Shown here piece by piece: positions 48,301 to 59,532 of a stretch of 64,000 nucleotides of DNA (its first letter is position 1; each line of letters starts with the position of its first letter). The translations under genes were made by a program, and so were the position numbers. Below the pieces are notes generated by a model that saw nothing but the letters and a program-made list of their open reading frames with translations, was not told the DNA's origin and made no database searches. Origin of the DNA: Callipepla californica brunnescens (taxonomy: Eukaryota > Chordata > Aves > Galliformes > Odontophoridae); assembly GCA_023055505.1 (NCBI GenBank), contig JALIRH010000061.1, forward strand, positions 1,015,501 through 1,079,500. The letters run 5' to 3'.

Positions 48301-50690
48301 CCAGGGGTATAAAACACATGGAGGTGAGAAGTTATTCTCTTATTCTGCCTATTTCTTAAGAATCAAATCTCCTTAGTTGGACATTGTACTGATAAGTCTT
48401 CATAAATTGCATAATTTGCCAGAATAATTCCAAATTTGGATCAGTGCTCGGAACTTCAATTAACAACAGATGTTTGGCTCTGATTAAAGGATTTGAATCT
48501 TAACTATGACTTTACACGTCTCATTCTGAAATGTCACTGCTCTTTGTTCTTGTATCTAGAAGCCATGCCAGAGCAAACCAATATCATCAATAACAGAGTT
48601 GAAAGAAAACACACAGAACACAAGGCACTACTTTCCAGAAACAGTACCAAAGTGATTTGGAACAGTTCAAATTTGAGGCTATAAAAACCATAGTATAAAG
48701 ACTGCAGTGCAACAGTGGTCTGCATAATTTAGGAGGTGGTGAGAAATAGTGCCTTAAATCGTCTTTTTCAAGCAAGCTCATGAGATTACCACTTTATGAA
48801 AAACAAAATTCAGTGAGGTATATCTCAGCTACTCTTACCAAGGGGTATCTTTGAACTTTAGAATTGAATTCCTAGCCCAGAGAGATGTTCATTCAAAAAC
48901 AAGGAGAAGTAAAGGAGAAGGGATATTCCTTCTTGTACCTTGTCCTGTTTGCATGACTTCTAAATCCACCATATATTTGTACCCAATTTGCCCCGGTCTG
49001 AGGTGCTGTAGAGGACACTAGAGCTCACTGAAGTGGCCCTGATGAGCAAGCAGAACCTTATTGTGCTGTAGGTGACTTGAAGAGCTCTGAGTTTTCCCTT
49101 TCCCATGAAAGCTGACTGAAAGACAACTGGGTTTTCAGGTGTCAAATGGCATGCAGTGACAGCAGACTTGGTGCAGTTTTGCTCTGCTCTGCTATGCTCT
49201 AGTTCTCAAAAAAATAAACAAAGTCCTCCTGTCACCAAAACTGAGTCATGCTTTGTTTTTCTCACAATGGTCCCAGCTGTTACAAATAGCTAGCACTAAT
49301 AATCTGTGGTTTAGACTGATTAGCATCCTATATCCCTTCATTTCTGAAATGGAATTTTAATCAGATTGTAATTCCTTGAAACCTACACGTCAGTGAGTAC
49401 TTCCCTGGCCATTAATCAATTGAATTTTGCCCTCTATTAAGCTGCTTAAGTCCACTTCACATTACTGATTGATAACTTCCATTGCCTCCAGCATGTTGCT
49501 GACATACTGTTTTGCTTTTTTTTAACATCAGGGCCATGACACTATTATAAGACTGAGAAAAAGAGCAGACGTTTGCATTGCTGCTGTTGTGGCTTTTCAG
49601 CTTTCCCATTTTAAATCCCTGTTTTCTTCAGGGATTTGAAAGTGGGTCATAAATTCATTCCAATGTGAAATCATTTTTATTGGCCTAATCATGCAAGTAC
49701 TCAATGTCTCTTCTGGGAGGCTAGACTCTTAGTGTGGAAGTAGCTTAGCCCCTTTTGCTCAGCAACCCTGCATTCATATTTTCTGGACTCTGTGCTCTCT
49801 TTCTCTCTCTCTTTTTTTTTTTCTTCCCTTTTGTTTGGTTGCTTGTGTTTAGTGCTACTATGTGGAAGAACATTTTTTTGTTGTTGTTTGTTATAAGGAA
49901 TTTTGTCAGTTGTGACTCTTCACTGCAGAAGGAACTGTCATTTTGGCTAAGAAGAAAAATGAAGCGATATGATTTGGGATCAAATGCTTACTATACTAAT
50001 ATACTTCAAACCGGTTTGCTGGAAAAGTGAAGAAGCTGCATTAGCACCTCTGGTTATAAACAGCTGTTATGATTTGTCAGGTCAATAATATGCAACCAGA
50101 GGGAATAATTCTGCAATCCTTGCCCAAGCTAAGGGAATTTAAGTCTCTAAATTGGGCCATATATCAACTGACAATAAATGAAGAAACATAAAACATGCTT
50201 CTCAGGTCTAAGTTTATTTAGGTTAATTAAGTGTTCGTGATTGAGGGCCTGATTCAAGCATGTCCTGTTTCTTGTATACTCACTTTCCCTGAAGCAAAGC
50301 AGATGCTTTGCATGCTAATTTACAGCAGTGCATGTGCTATGCTTCACTTCTAAGTTGGTAACATTTTCCAGCTATAATACACCCATGCACTTAAGTAATT
50401 ATCCAAAAGGCAGAGCCATGGACAGTAACACTTACAGTGTGGAATCTGGCCGCCAGGAGAGACCAGTGGGGGATAAATCCTTAGAACCCCAAGCTAGCAC
50501 GGGGGGGAATCACCTTGAGAGAGCAAGCTGAGTTCTCCTCAGGTCTTGCTACTGATGTAAAAAGAAAAAGAAAAAAAAAAAACAACCAAACCTCAAAAAC
50601 CCAAGCATTTCCATTATAATTACTACTGCTAAACCTAATTAACTTTCAGTATGTGCCAGACATAGCAGACCTGATTAAAGTCTCCTGTTC
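45319..50690. other. Unique sequence, several acceptor-like sites, no gene called
   Basis: A strong acceptor-like T14 plus cttgcag ends at 45341, and another (actttcag) at 45388. The stretch 45780-47200 is GC-richer and has several overlapping open frames on both strands, the longest 137 codons (46711-47124, minus). A 117-codon frame lies at 47609-47962 (plus). None looks like a known protein and no consistent exon chain could be built. Confidence 0.4.
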
Positions 50691-50815
50691 TGGTGTTAAA
50701 AGATAATCCAAGGCCTTTAAGCTTTTATTCAGATGCTTATGATTTCACTAGAGCACCTGCTGTACAGCATATGCTAATTAGAATTTTTTAATTATATTTG
50801 TCTACGTCACCCATT
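50691..50815. promoter_or_regulatory. Candidate conserved regulatory element (POU/homeodomain-rich)
   Basis: Within about 45 bases there is an octamer-like ATGCTAAT (50771-50778) overlapping CTAATTAG (50774-50781). TTAATTATA follows near 50789 and a CRE-like TACGTCAC at 50803-50810. This density of homeodomain and POU words is typical of deeply conserved developmental enhancers in gene deserts. Conservation cannot be judged from one sequence. Confidence 0.25.
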
Positions 50816-52319
50816 TATGGAAGGAGAGAAGGAAGGATACTTTACCAGCAGCAGAGTGCTGATGGCAGTTCCTGAAGGAGTGGAGTACTGCTGCTCCTTG
50901 TAAGAGCTCAGACATTTCTTTCTTTATCTCCATTACTGGAGTTTAGCTTCACCTTCAGCTTCACTCCTACCTTACTGAAATTATGCTCCTTACCTTGCTA
51001 CGTCTCGTTCAAGTTGGTGCAAAACTGCTGTTTGTGGCTAATGGCATATTTTAGCTCCAACTGAGAGAACTCTGCTTCATTACAGTTCAGTTCTTCCAAA
51101 TTCGAAGCAAAATTTTTTCAGAAGTCCCTCATTTATGTTCAGAGACATTACATTTCACACCAGAGCAAATTGGAACAACTGTAATGACTCTGGTGTTATC
51201 ATAGACTATGGTTTTGACAGAAGAACTAGCAGAACAAGGCTGTGTGTAATAGGAAGCAATGGTAACCTGAGTTCATCAAAGCAATGCAATATAACACAAG
51301 CTAGATCTGATATTTTTCTTTGTCTCAAAGGTTTAATGTTGGGAAGGAGATGGCTAGTTTGCTTGCTTTTATTTTGAGACAGTCCTATAATTCATGATAG
51401 GTTCCTAGAATTGTTATTAGAAACACAATTCTTTATGGCACTTCGTTGTTTGCTAAAACACATGAAAATGAAAACTCTAGAATTCTTTTTTCATCAACTG
51501 TAAAAAGAGAAATCTATGATTTACAATTACAGATTTTGAGTTGTTATTAATTAAAAACAATTTTAATTTCTGTCCTGGTTTTGTGCTGTTAAATCACTGC
51601 TACATCTATATCCTTTCTTCAGAAGTTAAAAAAAAAAAAAAAACATTCTCTGCAAAGATTTACAGGACAACCTTTGTTTTAATCACTTTTTTTTTTGCTT
51701 ATGTGTTTGCCTTTCTCTCTGCCCACTGCTGGTTTTGTACGTATTTGTCTTTATCTCTGTTGCTTCCTTTTCTGTGTTTGCCATTCTCTGTCCTTCCTGT
51801 TTTCTCTGTGTTTGACTTTCTCACGCATGTTTTTAATGTACCTTTGCTTTTCTTAAAGCTTTCTGCGTGTTCATATTCTCTGAAGGTACGGGGTTATGTT
51901 TGGCAATCAGTAACTCAGTGACTGAGTCACCGGCCTCACTGAATTAATTCTGCATCCCTGCTATCCTCCTGCCACCTTTCTCAGCCTACTTTTTCTGACA
52001 CTCCAAGGATTTGTTGAGCTACTGTGTCAGGGTAAGAAAAAGAGCATAAGCTTGCTCTGAGATAAGCATGCTCCCTATTGTGATCTGGTTTGCTCCTTCT
52101 AGGTCTTACATAGCTCATTGCCCTGCCAGCAGCCATAATATCCTCTCTTCTTTGTCTCCAAATGAGCCCATATACTTTGGTGAAGCAACATCCTCTTGCT
52201 TCCCCACAATGAACCAAAATGAATGCGCTGGCTGTGGCTGTGCCTCAGGATATTCATGATGAGTTTGTGCCACAGGACTGGCACAAACTAGTCCCTCAAG
52301 TCTGAAATGCAGCCACAAA
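50816..52319. other. Unique sequence, no gene seen
   Basis: An A17-type run lies near 51629-51643, and a pyrimidine-rich patch near 51680-51800 creates a leucine/phenylalanine-rich 126-codon frame (51541-51921) that is compositional. The AP-1/MARE-like palindrome at 51918-51930 is listed separately. Confidence 0.45.
51918..51930. promoter_or_regulatory. AP-1/MARE-like palindrome
   Basis: GTGACT-G-AGTCAC is a perfect 13-bp palindrome around a central G, containing TGAGTCA, the AP-1 consensus. It could bind AP-1 or Maf/bZIP factors, but such words also arise by chance. Confidence 0.25.
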
Positions 52320-52400
52320 CTTTTGCTGTGATCTTAACCCTGCTATTATGGTATTCCTTCCCATTCTCTGAGGCTCAGTTCCTCACACAAGTATTGTTTA
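52320..52400 (+). repeat. Possible MIR remnant
   Basis: 'gctgtgatcttaaccctgct' followed by 'tctctgaggctcagttcctc' resembles the MIR core 'gctgtgaccttgggcaagt...cctctctgagcctcagtttcctca'. The match is short and the middle does not align well. Confidence 0.3.
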
Positions 52401-55400
52401 AAAGCACCAAGTATTTTCCCCTATGCATTTATTGATTTTCTAAGAGCCTTTTTTAGGATAAAACCTGGATATTCAGCTGATATTAGTAGGAATGACATGA
52501 TGCAGTGCTGTTGTCCTTTAGAATCTAAGTGGCATATGGTAAAATGAGCTGAACACCCTTGCCCATTTCCTATTGACATGTTGTTCACAAACACTGCCTC
52601 TATTGCCTGCAGGAAGTGAGTGGTCGTGTAGCTGAGCTGTCAGCTTGAATCAGAGAATGAAAAAGGAAAAATAAAAGTGTTGTAAGTGCTTCACACCTTG
52701 AAAAAATAAGTGGTATGATCTCCCCTTGAAAAGAATCTTGATTTCTTTTTTCCCCATTTCCAAAGCAAAGCTCCAGGTCTGAAAAGGAACAATACAAAAT
52801 ATTTATGACTCTAGAAATGCTTTCTAAAACAAAGATTCCATTTCAAAGCTTTCTATGTGGAAAAAAATATTATTTTCTTTTTTTTTTTTACGAAGGTAAT
52901 GGATACATAGTGGTAGAATAAAAATTGAAGGTCATTGATTGAATGACCTCCAGCCAGTTAGCATTCCTTTTCACAGTAAAGTACAAGAACAGTAACTTCA
53001 AAGGTAACAACTTTAAAACTGTTATAGAAATACAGTGGAAAAAAACAACCTGTGAACATCACTGCACTGGAGACTCCTAGAAAGAATAAGCTGAGAATGG
53101 CTAGTATAACTCTATCTAGTATATCCTTCAGAGAATATGGTCAATACAAAGATAAATCCAAAGCATTCGCCTTGTGTTAGAATTACCACAGATGTATCTG
53201 TTGATTTTGCACTCACCTCTGAGACCTTCAGTATTGATTACTGTTGGATGGACTATCAGACTTGAAGTACCACATCTGAAGTAACCGGGTAATTGCTGTG
53301 TTGGTGGGTCAGTGTGTAAAAGCTCTGGGCCAAAGCAGCTGCAGCTGCAGAGTGGAAGGGTCTGGAGGAGGGGAAATGCTGCTTTAGATGATCACTGGGG
53401 ACTTGGGTCTGGAGAACATGTGCAGCACCAAATGGCACTTAGGAGGAGGAGGGGGACGGGATGTGGCATCCCATGAGGGCTTATTCCCAACAGATCTGCA
53501 TCTGTCTGTGGGTGAACACGGGGTTCATGGGGAACTGTCAGTTTGACTTTTTTCACAAACGCTAATTGCATCCCACATCATTAACTTCTTTCTTTTTAAA
53601 TCCTGTTCTTTGCACTGACATTAGTGCTCGTCAGTTGGTGGAACATAAAAGGCTCTTTTTGAAAACGGTTCATATGAAAATATTCTCTAATAAAGAAGAA
53701 CATGTCTAGGCTTAGTACTGTAGATAATTCTTGCTAGGATAAAAGTAATTTCTATGCTATAGGAAAAAGTATTTTTAATAGAACTGTCTTTAAAAAAAAA
53801 AAAAAGGAACCTTTTCTTCAGTCATGTCTTGTGATGGTTGAACTTTGTACACTTCTTGTATCCTCAGATTAAAAAAAATGTACTTCCCACTTTCATTCCT
53901 GTTAATTCAGTGTTCTGACTGTTCTGTCTTTACTGTTGCAACCATATATTCTAAAAAATGCCAAGGAGAGAATAGTACTTAGACTGTGGCAAGTCAACAC
54001 AAGTAGGAGTTTCAGTATGTTAGAGCATAGGTCTTTTACAGGCAAACAGACAATTAGAGGACTTAAAAGGAAGTCAAGTGTGAAACTTTAGCATGAGGAT
54101 GCAGTGCATCATCATTTCCAATCTCACAAATCTTGGTGGTTGTACAAATTAAGAACTGCTCTTAGCAGTTAATTGTTCCCACACATGAACTTCCTGCTGC
54201 CGATTCAGGCCTAACAATGGTCTTATGACCGGGAAAGGTGGCTCACATTTTCTAGTTCTGACAGCTTTTGTATGAAGGATGCTACCTCTGTGCAAACCTT
54301 GCCTCACTCATAGAGGCCTGGATTGATGGCTACAGACTCTGGCCCATTGCTGCTCTCTAGGTACCAGCTCTCCATAGGAGCGTGCAGTACTCTAAACTTG
54401 GTGTCACACATATCCCATATGGAATTTTAGAGAATGTTTAGGAACACTGCTTGTCTCCAGGTGATGTGAGGGACACAGGGGATCTGCTGGGATGTTGGCT
54501 GAGGATGCCTGAGCAGACCTAGACCTCACTCATCTTGCGGCACCAACAGCCTGGCTGCTGTTTGCTAGTTGGTCCTTAGCAAAGGGGCACAGTAATTTCA
54601 GGCTCTAGGTTTTCATCCTATATTTCAGGCATGAGTAAATGCTTCCAAAGGGGATTAACAGATAAGTGTGACTGCTGAGTGCTGTAGCCAACTTACTCTT
54701 CATTTCTCTCCCTCCTCAGCCATCCTTCCTGGCTCCTTCCTGCAAGTCCTAGATCCATGGTCAGCAGTGGCACTACAAATCCATGTTTCTGCTGCTTGGA
54801 GAATCAGTTTGTGAAGTCCACATGCACAGGGTCCTGGAAAACCCTGGTGAGCACTGCATGGTCCACACTTATGGTTTCCCATTATGATCCATAAAATGGA
54901 TATACTGGGAAGGATTCTTAGGGCTGCAGTATGAACTTTGATGTCCTAAACAAGGGTTTGGCAAAGCCCTGAGTGATACTGGAGAAGCTGGGAAGCATCA
55001 GCTGAGATCTGCCCAGCCAGGATCTACTTGAGGAGTTTGAGTGAAGTCTGTGTGCAGGAAATGTCTGAGTCTTGTAAAGGAGACAGATAACCAGGGCTCT
55101 TTATAGAGAAATGTAGTTGGTGAAGGACTTTACATAACATAAGAAAAGTCTTGAGAGAAGTGTCTTATTGCAAAATCTGCTTCAGATCCCAACAAGCTCC
55201 ATGCCATTCTTGGAATCAAGTAGCTTCTGGGTATGAGATAATTCTATTCGTATTTATAAACACATGTACACATCCTCACTCAGTCATTTCTGTACACACA
55301 GACACCTCACATATATATTTATGTTCCCCTGCTCCCCTAGTAAGATTCATGCTGAACACCACCACCCCTGGATGTTTAAATCCGGGGGCTGGGTGCTTCC

Positions 55401-55899
55401 CAGCTGCAGGTGTAAATGGTTGGGCATGGGCAGGATGAGGTGAGAAGGAAGTGGTAGCAGTTGTAGGGCTGCAGTGGTGATTTTTTAAACCATCCATTAT
55501 TGTCAAATGCACTATTTTCAGACTCCGCTCCTCCAAATATCCTGCTACCTGCAGATATCACCAAGGCAAGTTTCCCCTAATGAGGCAGACAGTCACAGTA
55601 AGTGTCTATGCTCACAGAAGGGGCTTGGTGATTCAGACAGGCGATGATGATCAATGAGCAAAGCAGCACCGAACGTGTCACGAACAGACAAAAAGGTTGG
55701 GGACATCTGAATGAGGGAGCTCAGCTGTCACAGTCAGCGCTGCCGCCAGCTCTCATTCTGAAAATCACAGGGAAGCTGTCGTCCTCTTCCCCGGAGATTT
55801 GCATAGGACATTTGCTGCTTCAAGGATTTCTTCTGCCATTTCTAATGGAAACAGCTAGAAGAAAGAAGGGAGTCAGATAGCAGCATGTCTCTGTGCGCT
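52401..55899. other. Unique sequence, no gene seen
   Basis: Contains two overlapping CAGCTG E-boxes in a 12-bp palindrome at 53339-53350, A-runs near 53791-53804, and a short conserved-looking AT patch near 53560-53630. Open frames up to 95 codons are not recognisable. Confidence 0.45.
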
Positions 55900-56395
55900 G
55901 TGTTGTTGCCAAGCAGATTACGTGCTGTAATCTATGAGCAGTGAACTGTGTTTGAATGATGAGGAACCTCTCTTTTGCTTTGTTTTTGCATCCCCCCTCC
56001 CTCCCTTCCCACCCCCCCGGGAGAGGCGATGTTTCCGGACAGCTAATGTCACAGCATGACCTGTTAATAACCTGCGAGAGACTTCCTCGGATCCGCCGCC
56101 TCCTGCTCCCCCAGGAGCCAGCAGCTGCAGTCACATGGATCGAATGCCTGCCTTGTGTGCGGTTCATTGAGAAAAATCCAAGCATGTGGCCTGAGGTTCC
56201 CCTGATGACTGTCTGGGGATGATGATTTCTACCATCTGTTCTGGCTGCCTGCGGCTCCCGGAAACACCGAGGTGTATATTGCTTCTGGCCATACGTGGGA
56301 TTCCTAATGAAACCTCAGCTGCTGTCCAACTGTCTACGAATATCAGATGTGTTTGAATTATCTTTCCGCCAGGAGTGAGAGGGGTGGAAAAGCAC
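55900..56395. promoter_or_regulatory. CpG-enriched block, possible promoter or first exon
   Basis: Counting directly, about 12 CpG dinucleotides fall between 56018 and 56270, against very few in most of the window. The block has a C8 run with CCGGG (56012-56020), 'cctcggatccgccgcctcct' near 56086-56105 and 'ctgcggctcccggaaacacc' near 56249-56268. Avian gene starts usually lie in CpG-rich DNA, so a promoter or 5' UTR exon is possible. No TATA box, clear start codon context or donor site settles it. The frames crossing it (88 codons plus, 121 codons minus) are unrecognised. It could equally be a CpG-rich conserved noncoding element. Confidence 0.3.
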
Positions 56396-56820
56396 TTTGT
56401 TTAACTCTTCAATCTGAACCACTATGCAGCGCGTGCATAATCATGGGCTACAAAGCTGCAGAATTATTAGCATCTGCATCCCAATGGCAGCTGTAGTGCT
56501 CGCACGTGTGCTGGGTCTGTCCGATTCGCAATGCCCAGGCTGGTTGTTTCCAGGCTAAATATACAGCTCTGAGTCAAATCCGTCTTGCTGTAGCTCACAT
56601 GGAAGCCCTGTAATTATAGCAGAGATTTATTTGATCTCTTCACTTCTGATTTGTGTCAAGGCATACTGCAGCCGCACAAATTGTGTCTCAGTCTATGACA
56701 AAAGGTTGCTATCAAGTGGTTTAAATGCAGCCAAGGAATGGCAGCAGTTTCAAAGCCATTTATTGAGATAGTAAGTCCCATCTAATTGATATTAATCTCA
56801 ATATATAAAAGAGAATTTCA
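56396..56820. promoter_or_regulatory. Candidate conserved noncoding element
   Basis: This stretch is directly downstream of the CpG-enriched block, is free of simple repeats and CR1, and is dense in transcription-factor-like words. These include gtgcataatcatggg (56430), gaattattagcatctgc (56460), atggcagctgtagtg (56484), ctgtaattatagcag (56608), ggtttaaatgcagcc (56719) and ctaattgatattaatctc (56783). Texture of this kind is typical of vertebrate developmental enhancers. It is a judgement from composition, with no alignment behind it. Confidence 0.3.
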
Positions 56821-56822
56821 CG

Positions 56823-56870
56823 CAAAAACAACAATAACAACAAAAAACAAACAAACAAACAAACAAACAC
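56823..56870. repeat. (AAAC)n / (ACAA)n simple repeat
   Basis: A-rich leader with AAC units, then six clean AAAC/CAAA units ending at 56870. It separates the candidate element above from the unique sequence below. Confidence 0.93.
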
Positions 56871-57845
56871 CCTTGATAACAAATACCTAGAAAACACCTG
56901 TCTGTTGGGATTTGACATTCTGTCTGTTATTTTCCCCATAATTTATCGTTGAGAAATCTTTTCTTACCATCCGCTGAATATCAGATTTCAGTGGACCTTT
57001 AGGGGCACTAAATCACTTAAAGGGCCAGCAGAAAGGATCTGACATTGTTTGAATTGCCTGCACTCCGTCCATTCAGAATCACACCGTTTTCTCCATTGAT
57101 ACTCATGCTATTTTCTCTGAATGAATAGATGCTCTCATTAAGAAATCCACTGAATTCTATGAGCTTGGAAAAAATTGTTTACCGAGTCAGTGCCGGAGGA
57201 GTGAAGCCTTTACACAGCAGCTGAATGGATCAGAAACAACGCTTATATTTCTTGCAGTCATTGTTCAGGCACTGCAAGGCACGGTATGAGATTCTTACGT
57301 GACTTTGCAGCAGAGAAGGAAAAGGAGCAGCGACCCAGCAGCAGGCAGCGGTGATAGCCTTGAGTAGTTAGAGCGTGAGGGAAGAATATCAGCACATACT
57401 GCTGGCTGTTCCATATTTTCACGTTCAAGTTAAACACCTCTGTAGCATGACATCATCAACCTATTCTAGAGGCTTTATTTCTACTAATATTATTGATGCT
57501 TATCAAAGAATGCAAACACACCTCTTAGCAGTGGCATGTTCAATTATGGGATTTCTATTTTTTTTTCTTTTTTTTTTTTTTGAGCTTATTTTCTTATGCT
57601 ATGAGATGTAACAAAAATCTGCAAATGCATTCAGCAGCGTAGGAATGGGAGTGGGAGGCAGGGTTCCCACTGCTGCTGGCATTCCTTTCTCCCCTCATCC
57701 AAATCTGGCAGAGATGTGCACGTACCTCTTACATATGCACACTGTCAGAAATCAATATCAGAGTAGAAAGCTTGAAAGCAGATATTACCAGAAAATTCAA
57801 TAATGCCTAGAAAAATATTTCTAGTTCTAAATTTCTGTTTTATTG

Positions 57846-57850
<5 letters not shown>
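56871..57850. other. Unique sequence, no gene seen
   Basis: The part 57060-57370 keeps the motif-dense, slightly CpG-richer texture of the block upstream (for example caccgttttctccattgata, gtttaccgagtcagtgccgg) and may belong to the same conserved region. T-runs follow at 57556-57582. No exon could be supported. Confidence 0.4.

Positions 57851-57880
<30 letters not shown>
57851..57880. repeat. A30 homopolymer
   Basis: Thirty uninterrupted A's, the longest mononucleotide run in the window. No recognisable retrocopy precedes it, although 300 bases upstream are unique enough that an unrecognised retrosequence cannot be excluded. Confidence 0.95.
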
Positions 57881-57882
<2 letters not shown>

Positions 57883-59490
57883 CACTCAAATATGCAGGAA
57901 CTGTATATGAAAACATTTCATACAGTTATCATCTCCAACCTGGAATGACCCCAGTAATCACCTCTGCATCATTTTTAAAACATTTTTTTTCTTTTAGCAA
58001 CGCAACAAATCCTAGACTAGTGTCAATGAAAAAGCTTGTGCTAGGCATATAAATACAGGCAGTGGTTTGTCTATAATGCAGAGCTTCCCCAGGACCAGTT
58101 TTCTGTCTGTGGTATGGATATATGAGAATTTAACTGTGCTATCAGTTACTGGAAGAAAAAAAGATGACCACCATCACCATGAAAATAAAAAAGGAAAAAA
58201 AATCCCCAACAAACAATGGAAAAAAAATATCTCTTTATTTTCAAAATAGTTATCTTTCAGCCCAGAGCTTTTTAAGGAAAATCTGTTGTTTCTTCTATCT
58301 GCATGGTTCTGTGCATCACTTAAGAAAGCCCATAACTGGCTTGACAGATGGAGACAGCTTGTAACAATGTACTTGAAGTTCTTAAAGACTAAGATGAGTA
58401 ATCAAAACCATTCCAAAAATGTCTTTTTCATGAATCTGTCTAAAAATATGTCACAGAGAATCTCTTTTCCCTCCTCTCTACTTTTCCCCTTTCTATCAAG
58501 TAAGTTGGGTGTTTATACTTACTTGGATGTATCTCATTATGCGTGATTTCCCTTCTCTGTTAGTCACATCACGTCTTGGCTTGCAGTCACATGTGACGTA
58601 AAGTACAGCCAAATGTCACCAATAAATATCTTATGTGACTGTGAACTAGAAATAAAACATGGAGATCCCAAAGTGAATCTCACCATCGAATTCTTCTGCA
58701 ATAGTCTACTTGTCAACTTCTGATGTAATTTACACTATGATGAAACATCTGAAATAGTTACTCTGAAATGGAAAAACATACCCTGCAACTTCCCGGTCTC
58801 AAATGATAACTGCTATCATCCCTCAAGGGACAGAACAGGAGTACTTCCCTCCTTCTGTCACTTGAAATATCCCCTTTAAGCCTACAGAGCCATTAGAGGC
58901 ATTTGAGCATGCATACCTGTGGGAATACTTGGCCTGAGGGGATTCTTTGCTGTTACTATTAAGAATCAACTGCTGCATCAAATATCCAAGTCACCTGTAC
59001 CACAAACCCTAACCAGGTCAGAGGCGCTGGCAAAGAGAACATTGCAAACGGGAGAGGAAGAATGGTTGCCAGACCAATGTTTTTGCTAGCACAACAGAAG
59101 CAAGTCTGCATTTGAAAGTGTACCCATGTATATTGCCCACCTGACTTTAGGAGCATCCAATCTTTTCTGTTCTAGTTTGATGATTTGCAATTCTTAAAAT
59201 CAAAATGACAACTTCTATGACAGTGTTATTGTGTTGCTGGTTCTTTCAGTAAGAATCACCTCTCAAACCCTTCTCACACACAGCTGTGCACTAGTGACAA
59301 CTTTAGTACAAGACAGTCAAGGTCCATTTTCAAGAGCCGATGTGACTGTTGGTTGCGTGATCTTTGATAAGCAATCAGGTCCAGCCAATACAGAGCACTC
59401 TTTCACCATCTTATTTTAATCCAGAGATGAGCTCAGACCAAATTCTGATGTTTCTAAGATTTAAGTCCTCAAATACAAGGCCAATGGGAC
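57881..59490. other. Unique sequence, no gene seen
   Basis: AT-rich with A-runs near 58155-58235. A 'gtcacatcacg...gtcacatgtgacgt' cluster of related words lies near 58562-58600. Open frames up to 86 codons are not recognisable. Confidence 0.45.
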
Positions 59491-59532
59491 TACACACACA
59501 CACATACACACACAAATACACACACGCACACA
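59491..59532. repeat. Interrupted (CA)n microsatellite
   Basis: CA repeats run for about 42 bases with single interruptions (catac, caaat, cacgc). This is simple sequence. Confidence 0.95.

Noticed and set aside
51541..51921. 126-codon frame rich in L, F and S resembling a membrane protein
   Set aside because: Hydrophobicity comes from a T/C-rich stretch; no consistent helices or family signature.
56222..56360. Short plus-strand frame with internal cysteines as a first coding exon
   Set aside because: Ends in a stop after about 45 codons, no donor site in frame, and no protein recognised.
57851..57880. Poly(A) tail of a processed pseudogene
   Set aside because: No coding or UTR-like sequence recognised upstream; treated as a homopolymer.
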